Below, piece by piece: positions 50,459 to 61,192 of a stretch of 64,000 nucleotides of DNA. Source of the stretch: Hofstenia miamia (taxonomy: Eukaryota > Xenacoelomorpha > Acoela). The first letter of the stretch is position 1; each line of letters starts with the position of its first letter. The DNA lies in assembly GCA_004352715.1 (NCBI GenBank), contig SCFE01000004.1:3300394-3364393 (forward strand), in the 5' to 3' direction. Position numbers and translations under genes: made by a program. Below the pieces are notes generated by a model. The model made no database searches. It was given only the letters and a program-made list of their open reading frames with translations, and was not told the DNA's origin.

Positions 50459-50898
50459 GTCTTAGCGGGTTGCACACAATATAATCATTATCTTTCTTGA
50501 AATTTTCCAGCTGAATCAATTTTCCCCACAGAAAACCCCACGCACATCAGGGAAATGCTGCAGTTGCATTCCCATATAGTCTCCCACGAAATCTAGTTCA
50601 GGCGCACACATCAGGAAGGGGTTGAGGTTAAAGCGATGTAATTGCTCGCAGATGTATGCGCCTCGTAGGAAATTGTCTTCAATAACAAGAATTATAAAAC
50701 TTTCGATTATAGATGTTGGAAAATTAAATAATTTATTGCGCAGCAAATCTCATCATTATGGATGCTGCAGACAATTTCCCAAGACTGCGCACACGTCTGG
50801 AGGAAATTTTATCGATTTCCGCGGGATATTTACCTGATTTGCACGACTGGTCTTACAATATTTATTTTTCTTTCATTGACAAATGGTCACGTGTCAAC
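50459..50898. repeat. Second copy of exact 440-bp tandem duplication
   Basis: The same content, including the minus-strand 76-codon frame (50746-50516). No base differs from the first copy by eye, which argues against an old biological duplication. Confidence 0.92.
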
Positions 50899-51130
50899 AT
50901 AAGTCATTGCAATTGAATGGCTTTTTATCAAACACTCTAATTTCTTTCTATTTATAAATCTATACGACAATTACAAAGTTGTATTGACACAATCATAGAC
51001 GTTTAAATTACTTGCTAGTTATTTGTCGGCGCAGCTAATTCATTTGTGTATAACTATAGTCTTTCTACTTTTTAGGCTCTGAGCCAAGTTCGATTAAGTA
51101 TTAATGGAGTAATCGCAATGGAGTCGAAAC

Positions 51131-51846
51131 CAGGGGTGCCGATTATGGTATGGCCTTATATGGCAAGGCAAAATTTGTTAGCCATTCATAATGGCCATAT
51201 TTTAAATTTTGGCTATACATTATGGCCATAATGTCCATTATGTAAAATATGGTGAATGATTAAAATTAAATTAAAAGATAACCATCTATATGTGATATGA
51301 AATTGTACAGATATCACAAGCAATTAACTAGGTTTCAGAATGGTTTTGAAACATAATCCATAGAAACAAAGTTTCAAATTAACAAATGATATTTTATTTG
51401 TTTTCCAGTACAACACGTTTTAATAAGGCCAAAAATTAAGAATGGAAAACATTTGTTTCGTTAGTATTTGCTTACAATCTACTATGTATTACAAATGGGA
51501 GACAATCTCATCTTTGCTTGCAACCATTGAAGCTGTTGACTAAAGTTTTGCAACACTTTTAGAAGTTGTTATCATATCAAACTGGTTTTTTTTGTTCAAA
51601 ACAAATTCTACAATGAATATTTACTCATTTCATTGTTATAAATATAAAATAACATTAAAGTTAACCATGTTCATGAAACTTAATATAAATTCGGCATATG
51701 TCAAAATAAATTTACGGATTTCCATTATGGCCATATTTATAAGCTTGTCATCCATAATGGCCATACAATTTTTTCATGCCATACCATTATGGTATCCATA
51801 ATATGCTACATAATGGTATGGTACCATACCGTAATGGGCACCACTG
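51131..51846. mobile_element. hAT-type miniature element with 8-bp target duplication
   Basis: The left end is CAGGGGTGCCGATTATGGTA. The right end, reversed, is CAGTGGTGCCCATTACGGTA: 17 of 20 positions agree. The flanks are GTCGAAAC (51123-51130) and GTCGAGAC (51847-51854), an 8-bp target duplication with one change, which fixes the superfamily as hAT. Both subterminal regions are filled with CCATTATGG/ATGGCCAT motifs in both orientations, presumably transposase binding sites. The 716-bp interior has no transposase frame (51592-51801 is a by-product). Confidence 0.88.
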
Positions 51847-51859
51847 GTCGAGACTGGAA

Positions 51860-52345
51860 GGGCGTTCAAGTGTAAAATAGACTAATTCAGGGTAAAACTT
51901 CTACAATATCATGCAAATTGCACGCTTGCATGTACAATGTATTTAAATGACAATTAGTAACTAATAATTCGGCTTCTTAGATCCACAATGTTGTGGTGGA
52001 AATTTAAAGCTACATAATATTTATTCAATTAAAGGTAAATATAAATTGGGCCCAAATTTTTTTGGTACATGACGCCACTGAGAAAAAATGTACATATACT
52101 GAAATTATTTCTAAAATTTTTATTTAGATTTTTTACTTTGTATTAACTTTATTAATCAGATGTGAAAGTGTTAGTATAATACCCAAATTATTGAAACTTT
52201 CCGATTTTGGCTTTCAGAGTTCTATTATGAAGTTATTATATTTTAGTTAGCTTTCAATTTTGGTTGAAATATTTATGTATCTTATTTGTCATATGATAGC
52301 TATTGGCTTCATATAATTTATATATAATTAAGTCGACATATTTAG
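51860..52345. other. AT-rich DNA upstream of candidate exon
   Basis: No feature except the possible branch/acceptor region ending ATATTTAG at 52345. Confidence 0.4.
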
Positions 52346-52767
52346 GTAAACCATATTCTTCCGCAGACAACCCTTTGTTGCCAAATGTTACGAGTCAGGA
52401 ATTGTCTAACGATGCCCTTTTGCACTCTTCTCATCCGTTACAGACTGTAGTTTACCCGGATTCGTGCACAACACCTTCAGAAATTACACAAACTAGCTCG
52501 AAAGAAAACGAAACCATATCTTATAAACGACATAGATCTTATTTAGATGAGCAGATCATAGAAAATTTTATGATGATTGCGAGTAAAGAAGAGAAAAGTA
52601 ACATGTTCAAAACCACGATGGCCTTGCCTCTTATCTATAAAATTCCAACAGACCTCATCTATAATTTGTTTGTATCACCAGGATTTATAAGCTATAAAAT
52701 GTTTGCATCAATCTTCCACAATATGATTGTAAATGTTATGAATCAACGTGGAAGTATTGATTCTTGA
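52346..52767 (+). CDS. Candidate terminal exon of an unknown protein
   Basis: An open frame ends at TGA (52765-52767). The protein-like part begins at GKPYSSADNPLLPN, just after an AG acceptor (52344-52345). It runs through a Ser/Thr-rich linker (about 50 residues) to a basic and then helical segment: KRHRSYLDEQIIENFMMI, KEEKSNMFKTTMALPLI, FHNMIVNVMNQRG. Codon use is less AT-biased than in the flanks. The ATG-like starts upstream (52303) lie in TA-rich DNA and are unlikely to be real, so this is read as a 3'-terminal coding exon. The tail layout (disordered linker, then short helical domain) recalls proteins with a C-terminal BESS-like motif, but I do not recognise the family. Confidence 0.42.
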
Positions 52768-53608
52768 TAATAGGTTTCTACTTTTTCGAACTTATGAGTG
52801 CTTTATAAATAGTGTTTAACAAATCAGCAATGGGCTATTTCGCACTGGATGCCATTTATAATGACGCAGGTGAGAATAGCTTTGCTTGGAACAGACTTTC
52901 CATGCTGGCAAGCTTACGATGAAAATAGATTTTTAACACATGTTTGATAAGAGAGTTACTTGAGTGTATAATATTATTCAACGCCCTGTATACTGGCATA
53001 TCATATGTTCATCATTTCAGCTTTAAGATTATAATTCCTGAGATTCCTTTGCCAAGCATTGACCACACATTTTCCCAATTGTTTGGGTTTTTATCTGTGC
53101 AGTAAATCGAATAGGATTTTGTATTATTGTAGTTGTTTTAATAAATTTTATTAATATTTTTATATTTTAACTTAGTAATTAAAGTTCAAATTAGGACCAG
53201 CATCAAAAACTGACAAAATCCTTAAAGGCATTTGCCTATTTGGATTTGAGTGGGCTAACATATATGTCGAATTGAAGAGTGTATTTGAACACCTTCATAG
53301 TAAACAATAGAAATGTATATTTTCTAATGAATTTTGTAAAGTGTGTTTTTGAAAATTAAGTTTGAGTTTTGCAAACTACAAAATACACAATCAGATCTAA
53401 ATATTTGAAATTTATTACCTTGGTGATAGAAATGTTGTTCTACATAGTGGATAAACTCAATTTTTTTATTCAATAATTTACGTCTAAATATTTTGAATAT
53501 TTAGAAAAAACTTTAAAAAATTTCAAGGAGCAACTCAATATATGTTGTTTCTCAGAAATAGGGTCGGAGTTTATAATTAGAATTATTGGCCTATGGTGTT
53601 CATTAACC
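52768..53608. other. AT-rich non-coding DNA
   Basis: May contain the 3' untranslated region of the candidate exon; no other feature was seen. Confidence 0.4.
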
Positions 53609-53612
53609 TTAA

Positions 53613-53819
53613 CACTAGAATTCCGACGATTCTATATCTTAAATTCATGCAGTTGTCAGAATTAAGCCATTCAAGTAAAATTAACAAAAACAGCTTATTT
53701 TGTTATACTTTTCTTTTATTTGCTTCTGTTTTTCTATTTAAATTCTCATTACATGAGGCACTACAAATGCATTTAAGATGTGCGAAGTGGTCAAATTTGA
53801 CCGCTTGGGCTTTCTAGTG
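53613..53819. mobile_element. piggyBac-like MITE flanked by TTAA
   Basis: TTAA flanks both sides (53609-53612 and 53820-53823). The ends are CACTAGAA and its exact complement TTCTAGTG. GGTCAAATTTGACC, a palindrome often seen next to piggyBac-like ends, lies near the right end. At 207 bp it has no coding capacity; the 74-codon frame across it is an artefact of the element. Confidence 0.8.
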
Positions 53820-53823
53820 TTAA

Positions 53824-54570
53824 ACAGCCTGGGGATTTTTGAAAAATTTTCATGATCATATAAAAATATTTAAACGTTTATAGCTCAAAAACTATTAAGC
53901 TATTCTCAATCTGAAAGCATCATATGATACAGGAGAGTTTCCTCTTTCTTTTTTCGCTCTAAATCCGTGCGTACAGTACGCCTCAGTGGGTTTGGAATAT
54001 CTTTGCACACATCAAGAAACATTCAAAGTTCTTTGTTGCCTCCAGGATCTCAAAACCTTCTAAATATATTAACACTAGGTATGAAGAGAATTCAAATATT
54101 TTTCAAGAATTCGGAAATTTCTTAGAAAACTTGTTAATCTATTCAACAATCTCTGCTACAGCAATAAGCTTTAATAGAAATTTTCAACATTGCATTAACG
54201 TATGTTTCCCAATAGACCTACCAATGCCCAAAGATTTTCAAATTTGAAAATAGGCTTGAAGAAAATTCTTTGTAAATGTAGAAAAACGGTTTATCCTTTA
54301 AAAAGGACGCTAGGCTGTTTAAGGTTAAAAATGCTGGTCGTTTTCCATTAATTTATAGCTAAGAGGCTAAGTTGCCTACAAATGGTTCTTTAGTCAGACA
54401 TAGTTTAGATTTTAAAGCCATAGAAATTTTGACCTTTTTAATTGAGTAGGCTATTATAATAATAATTACATTTTAGAGAATTTCAAGGCCAACTAAGTAT
54501 GCATAACAATGAATTCATAATGATTGCATATTTAAAAAGCTTTCAAAATCAGAATATATTTGTATGAAGA
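53824..54570. other. Non-coding DNA
   Basis: No gene or repeat end recognised. Confidence 0.4.
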
Positions 54571-54760
54571 AAGTGTACAATCAAGTGTACAATCTTCTAA
54601 AGTTGTTTCTATATATATATATATATATATCTATTTACATACATATACTGGCGCTCCCGACGATAGTTTCAGTTTTGGTTTCAGTTTTGACAAAATAAAT
54701 TATACTGGTGTTCATGACCCTTTTCATAAAATATACTGGCGTTTGGGACAAAATTCATAC
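54530..54760. repeat. Repeat block: (TA)n plus GAGCGCCAGTATA motif copies
   Basis: A segment at 54533-54582 is related to 55497-55545 (TTTTCAAAATCA..ATATATTTG..AAGAAAGTGTACAATC); both lead into (TA)n tracts (54611-54632 and 55575-55626). On the minus strand GAGCGCCAGTATA (54660-54647) recurs as AACACCAGTATA and AACGCCAGTATA at roughly 50- and 85-bp offsets, each preceded at some distance by TTTTGTC. A similar TTTTGTCAGGAGCACATATA sits at the microsatellite edge beside the gap (62775-62755). Confidence 0.55.
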
Positions 54761-55572
54761 TTTTATTATATTCTTTAATTTTTTAACTAAAATAATGTAT
54801 TACTCCCATATTGAATATGTACACTGTACATAACATTATAGTAAACTTATAAAACGACAACAGAATATATTTCATGAAAAATGTAAACTAAAAATTTAAA
54901 TTGTAGACAATGATATGTAAATGTAACACAATAGAGTATATTTCATAAAAATACTGATAATTAAAAGTTTTTGCATGCCTTTTCTAATCTAGAATTTTTC
55001 TTATTTAGAATTGTTTCACTATTTTTATTGCAATCAAATAAAAGTTCCCTTAATTCCTCTTTTGTTGGCTTGAATGAGATGTTGTCAAATAGATACAAGA
55101 GCATTTTTTCATATGGAGAAAATTTCGTAAGCTCATTTAAAAAATATCCATGTGGAGTAATATTCTCCTTATTTATTTCTGTTTCCTCATCGTCTGAGCT
55201 CTCAAAGCTGTAAAGAGGTCTTACACATTTTCTTGTAGGCCCAGTTTTTTTGTTGACCAATGAGTATTTTTCAAATGATCTATGTTATTTGATAAATTTT
55301 TTGAATAATACTCAACAAAATTTGTAAAATGAGTATCTGTTGATAGTTGCGTGTAATATTTTTCAGCAGTTGCTTGCCCAGTTGCAGTCTGTTCAATGTG
55401 CTTTTAAATGTGCTTTTAACACGCGTTCAGAAGAAATTTTAGTGTCCCAATATTTTTGAATCGAATTCACGTTGAACTTGAAATTTTTATCATATGGAAA
55501 TAAAAAGTTTTTCAAAATCAAATATATTTGCATTAAGAAAGTGTACAATCATGTGTTGTTTTTTCTAAATAT

Positions 55573-55627
<55 letters not shown>

Positions 55628-56010
55628 CTATATACGGTTGAAAACTTACACAGAGGTTGAAATTAAGGTTGAAATTAAAATTTCGTCCTTTCCCCATAGT
55701 ACAAATCGGTTTTTCCATTCAGAAATTCCCAATTTTTGAGTTATGTGGACTTTGACTATACAGTGATAATTGTATCAATATTGAGCATATCTATGCGAAG
55801 TTTGAGGCTTTGTTTGAGGCTTTCCGATTTTCTGTTGGTAATCTTAGGAATTTCCACTGTGAAGTGCTACATGACCCGCTATATGACCCGCTATTAGTTG
55901 TTTCAATGCCCAGGAAATTAAAATTTCAATTAAAATTTCACCAAAAATGGGACTGGAACCGTAAAAGAAGAACGTGGGACCTCAGATTTCAAAAAAGTTT
56001 TCAAAAAATT
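54571..56010. repeat. Cluster A of exact period-12 doublets (8 sites)
   Basis: Adjacent head-to-tail duplications, all with period 12: 54571-54594 (AAGTGTACAATC twice), 54666-54689 (GTTTCAGTTTTG), 55395-55418 (AATGTGCTTTTA), 55654-55677 (AGGTTGAAATTA), 55800-55823 (GTTTGAGGCTTT), 55871-55894 (ATGACCCGCTAT), 55916-55939 (AATTAAAATTTC) and 55987-56010 (TTTCAAAAAAGT, one mismatch). Related single-copy sequences exist for two of them, at 55530-55541 and 56221-56233, so the doubled state is the derived one. Confidence 0.9.
54961..55450 (-). pseudogene. Unrecognised protein-like frame, acidic and charged
   Basis: The 3' part (55260-54961) is an open frame of 99 codons ending KACKNF then TAA. It has an acidic patch (SFESSDDEETEINKEN), then HGYFLNELTKFSPYEKM and FKPTKEELRELLFDC. 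Upstream, in another frame, GQATAEKYYTQLSTDTHF and FVEYYSKNLSNNIDHLK are readable. The join near 55260 therefore needs a frame change or an intron. A period-12 doublet at 55395-55418 inserts four residues (LKAH twice), followed by a stop in that frame. The composition looks coding, but I do not recognise the family; a transposon-encoded protein is the likeliest guess. Confidence 0.35.
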
Positions 56011-56996
56011 TCTAAAATTCTGTTTCCTCATGAAAGGTATCCCATGGGATCACAGATAAACATGATGGGATAAGAATATTTACTGGGATATGTCTTTTTA
56101 TGCATGTGGGACCAATAATTTACATGAAATTTGACCTTGGACCAATAACTTATAGTTCTTTCAGACCTTTTGTGCATTGCTGTCATTATCAAAATTTGGA
56201 ATTTCCGATGTGAATGTGCTATATGACCCGCTATTCCCATTGGATTTACTTTATGTATATATATTTATATAAAAAAATATAAATAATAAAAAATTTGTTA
56301 AGGGATTTTTTAATTTGTTCCAGCCTCATATTTATTTGTGCCCGGCCTCACCATTTCTTTTTCCGATACAGGAAACATCGTTTGATGTTGCCCCTCATTT
56401 GCATACTCAACAAAATGAAACTTGTAGCTAGTTTATATGCAATATCGTTCACTACAAGAAAGTTTCTGACGAAATCTTTGAGTGCTTAATAATCACAGTA
56501 TCTTTCTATTTCTGGTTGAATTCTTCAAATAATGAAAAAAGAAACCAAATTGATTTTTTAAATTACGTAATTTTAGTCGGTTTTAAGAGCTGGGTTGTTT
56601 GTGTAAATAATGGTTTCCCGAGTTGAAAAATCCATTTCTGATTTGCTGTTGGCTTCAATGTTGAGGAATGCAATTGAGAACAATAGAGCAGACTTTAATA
56701 GCAGTGCAATACAATACACAAAAATATTTCATTGCAACATAAGAAATTTGAACTTACTTCTATAATGTTGACTTAACTTGCTTATTACTTCTGGTAAATT
56801 TAGTATAAGCGAAGATAGCATGGTCTGTGAAATATGCATAGTCTTGTTTTAAATCCATGCAAGAAAAATGGTATTCCATTTTTTGTCTATCGGTTTCAGT
56901 TGGAGCACTTCAGACTTGTCAACGAGCCACAAAAACAAGCTTTTATTAAGCCAAGCAAAATTTATACCTCTGCTTGTTAATTTGACTATGTAGACA
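56011..56996. other. Non-coding DNA with local internal repeats
   Basis: Phrases around 55840-55895 (GGAATTTCC..., TGACCCGCTAT) recur at 56195-56235. No gene is supported. Confidence 0.45.
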
Positions 56997-58524
56997 TTTC
57001 TTATTTTTTCATTCAATATGCCTTTCGTACAATCGTATTTTAAAATGTTTATTAAATAATAATAAGAGCTATTTAAAAAATTCTGAGGTCGGAATATTTT
57101 TAAAAAAAATATCGAGCTAAAACGAGCCTTATTTAAAGGTTCGATGAGTGTTATTAGTTTCTTTTGAAAATGTCAGAAGAAATCAAAACAGGTATAAAAT
57201 TATCATATACAAATAATAGACAACCATTTGAATTTAAGATATGCACCAAAATGTGAAACTTATTTTTGTTTAGGTCATCTGATAACACTTGCCTTTTGCA
57301 TCGTTATTTGTAATAATGATCAACCAAATAAAGAAACCAACTGATTTCGACAGATTTCCATGCATTTTAAAACAGAATACTAAAACAGTTCAAAAATTCT
57401 AAATTTTGAAGAGTATATTGCAATGTTTATCATGCTTTACTTGTCCAGTAGGTGATTAACCTAATTCCAATGCCTTGTTTTACATGTCAATAGTTTAGAA
57501 TCTAAACTATAGCCTATTTCAGCGACTATTGATACACAATGTGTGTATTATTAAGAACAAAATGTGTATTATTAAAAAGATAAATTACTATTATTACCTG
57601 ACAGTGCCATGCCAGGCCAGAAATGGACATGGCGCGGATTTTCGCGGTTATATTAGAAAGGAGGGAGCGACATTTAAAAAAAACTCAAATCAGTGGCGCC
57701 TGAACGAATTTTCGTTAGAGGTGCAAGGTTCATTTATTACGTGACACACTAACTATAATTAAGAGGACTTTTACTGTTTAAATTATAAAATTTAGGGAGA
57801 TGTTTTCTGAAATTTCCATTTTAGAGAGGCAACTTACTCCGCTGCTGCCGCCACGGACTCAAAGGCAGTGAACGCTATATAATTGATAAGTAATGTGCTG
57901 AAAAATAATTGATTTTTGAAATTTGTCACTAGCATCATATTCCATTTTTTTCATCCCATAAACTTTCACTATTTTCTCTCAAATTAAGTAAAATTTTCTT
58001 TGCTTATTTCACAAGATAATGAAGATTTTTTACTTTTGTCCGGTAAAATTACAGGACTTTCTAAACTGGTCTAAACTGGCCAGTAGCCGGTTCCATCTCT
58101 GTGATAGCCACAACCCCAATTCTGAAGCAAAAGTATAAAAAACTGGCAAACTGAATTTTGTTTAAATTTCATATTTAAAGAGATTACAAGATATATTAAA
58201 ATTGGTACGTTGCCAAACAATTATGTTCGAAAATTTAGAAAACAAATAGTGCTTCCACTGTACATCATTTTTCAAAATAGTTTATGATGTAATTTCATTT
58301 AAGCTAGCAAAATTAGACAATTTTGCAAAACTTCAGTAAAATGCTGTTAGAAGGATTTTGTTTAGAAGCTTGCAATAATGGGTGTTCACTTGAAATCATT
58401 GCTTAGCAATATTATTTGTGCTTTAGAGCTGCTGTTATTGGGTAGTGTGGAATAAAGTTGCCTAGCTATTTGAAAATAAATTGTGTGTTAATGTGCAATA
58501 CTTCCAAAAAAATGATAATATGAA
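56997..58524. repeat. Segment repeated at 1-1126 (right copy, with 402-bp extra block)
   Basis: Co-linear with 1-1126; the offset is 56996 before and 57398 after the extra block. Beyond 58524 the partner is lost in the N gap, so the true extent of the duplication is unknown. Confidence 0.93.
57471..57872. mobile_element. 402-bp block present in only one of two duplicate copies
   Basis: Begins TGCCTTGTTTTACATG and ends CAAAGGCAGTGAA, so TGCCTT at the left is mirrored by AAGGCA near the right. AA is shared at both junctions. It is GC-richer than its flanks and includes a hAT-like start CAGTGGCGCCTGAACGAA at about 57692. It is either a miniature element inserted in this copy, or a block deleted from the other by 2-bp microhomology. 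The short imperfect mirrored ends slightly favour insertion. Confidence 0.6.
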
Positions 58525-61008
58525 AAAGATTTAAATAATTCTTCAATGGTCTATTAAATGTAAACTTTGCTTACTTTGCGCACGGCAGCTTTGAATATTC
58601 AATTGTCACTTTCTAGCTTGTGCAGAATTTCACTCAGTATAAACAGCTCATGAGGAAGTAATAAGTATTTACACATGAAATATTAGATTTGTTTTCTTAG
58701 TAATATGTGAAATGATATTGAGAAAGATTTTAGTCTACTGAAAAGACTAGTTATTTCATACTAGCTAAATTACATAGTGGGTTAAACTGGTCATCATAAT
58801 ACATTTACAAGATATAAAGCATAATTATATTTTAATAAACGCGTAGAAAACTGTTTTTATTTTAAATAAATTTTCAGATAATGCTACATAGTTACACACT
58901 AATATATATATATATAGCTTCGAGCAAGATGTCGAGCAAGATGAAGATAATAAATATAAAAGGAACGACTATAATTCAATCTAATTTGAAATCTAATTTG
59001 ACCTAATGGTAGGCTAAATGAAAGAGTTTTTAATAGATCCTCATCTTTACTAAGTTTTATGTAAGGTTTCATCAAGGTTGTTGCATGTATGTAAATTCTT
59101 CAAAGTAGCTCCCCTTTACGGTAATTCAGATGTTTTATGTTAATGGGCGTTTTGTGGCAGCCGGAGCAATTCTACCGGGAGTCCCTTGAAAAGGAAGGAA
59201 ATTTTTTTATCGGAAATGGAACCGCGGTCATTTTAGTTGTGCTCCCCAAAGTTCTATGTGATCCCCTCTGTTAGTTTATCCAGACTTGTCCATAGATATG
59301 GATCCGAAAATGTAATCCATGATCTCGTGGATGCTTCGTGAATCCAAAATTTCAACTGAGTAATATATACTGCTGAATTGAATGCAACAGACGTTAGTAT
59401 TGATTGTAATACCATCAAAATTATATGAAGATGTGTTCTAAATCTCTGTTGTTTATTCTACACCTTTTTATGGATAAGCTGAATCCGTGTTGGAAATGGC
59501 TACGGATTCTATGCAAGTCAATGCTAATGAACGGACTAGTGAGGTCTTCTTCATTCTTTTTTACAAATATAACTTCAAGCAAATTGATATAAAATTAGAG
59601 CATATCGTACTAAATGATTTTATTGTAGTTCTTCTTAGTTTTATCAAAATGTCTGCATATTTCTATCGAAAATACCGCGGTTTAGGAAAATTATATATAA
59701 TATTGTATTTGTGCGGTATATTTCCGAGCCCTATTCATGTTGGTGTAATTTTCATTTTGCTAATGTCGCTGTTAAAGTACAACTGCTTTTCTTTAACGAC
59801 TTACTAGTTCCAATTTTAATAATCCGGGGATTGATGGGAATCCTATGGATCGATTCATAAGAATTTAATGGATCTGGATCCAAAAAAATCGCCAAATTTA
59901 AGTTTATCCCTAGTCTAGTATGAGTAATGAAAGGTTTGAGTTAACCCTGCCACAGACGAGGACTTTTTGAGAATTCATCCATTAAAAAAACTCGTGCGAA
60001 TTGTACTGTTTATTATTTCAATGTAGCAATGGCAAATTTTCTCAGGTAAACAAATTATTTGTATATTCGAGAATGGCATGTGATGATAATCCCCAAATAT
60101 TTTGGGGATCCACCCTGAGGGGTTGTTCAAGTTGGAGGAGTTCAATCCCATCAACATTGCTGAGTACCAATAAAAAACAAAGTCCAATTTCAAGTTTTTA
60201 AATTCTAATTGAGTTCACTTAACCATAATTTAATATGCAATTTCAATATTGGAGGCAAAATGCCATCCTCGAGTATTTGAATTTGGGTTTATTCGAATCC
60301 AAATAGTCTGAAAACCTTTGGTCCCAAGCTGCTTAGACAATCGCGGACTTCCTGTAACATACGTAAGAAATTGTATCAGAACTTTTAAGATCTACAAACA
60401 ATGCAGATTGCATTGAATTTTTCATTTTTTTACTTTTGGAGAGAAAGATATTTAATTTTATTGAATTGTACAAAGGTCAATTACTTTATAATCACATGAG
60501 CCTGGCCGTTTAATTTCGGTTTGGGCAGGAACTTTTGACCTATTTACAACCCTGAATTAGCATAACTTTGATTTTGAATCGCTAGTCATCTATCAAAAAT
60601 CAGAATTTAATCGAAATTTATATTATAATTCACCTGTAAGCATCAGTCAAAGGCCTAACATAACATCAACCTTTGCAGGCACATTTTAATTTCTAACAGA
60701 CATTTCCAAGATCTGAGAAGTAAGCCAACGCTTAATTATCTGAAAATGTGTGCCAGTTCGATATCGTTTGGATAGCTTGCTTCCACATCTTTGACCGTGA
60801 TCTAAAACTACTAGTAGGGTAGAATAGCGTTCACAAGTAGATACGTCGTTAAAGTTTGTTCTACCGTATGCATCGGCGTTAATAATTAATTGAGATAACG
60901 CTATTTTATGTTATTCCAGCGCCACCTAACACTTTTTATTGATAAAAATTACCGACCTGATGTCGACCAATCATTCGTTTCGTGCTACCTTGCTTATGTG
61001 CATATCAA
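58525..61008. other. AT-rich DNA with a small doublet cluster
   Basis: Two period-12 doublets lie at 58920-58943 (TCGAGCAAGATG twice) and 58978-59001 (AATCTAATTTGA twice), right after a TA tract (58905-58916). A 106-codon plus frame (59487-59807) is hydrophobic and unrecognised. CCCCAAATATTTTGGGG near 60091-60107 is a perfect short palindrome. No gene is supported. Confidence 0.55.
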
Positions 61009-61192
61009 CAGACACTGGAAATAATTTATTGAAATATATTTTGAACCAAAAATAAATTATTTTTATTTTAAGAACAAAAAATAAATTATTATTTTTTTTG
61101 CAATTATTTTCAAAATTACAGCACACAAGATAAAAACATTATTCAATGATTTTCAACAGTTACTCAGCAGTTTCTTTATTGATAACCAAATC

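Noticed and set aside
53593-53817. 74-codon plus frame
   Set aside because: Coincides with the piggyBac-like MITE from end to end.
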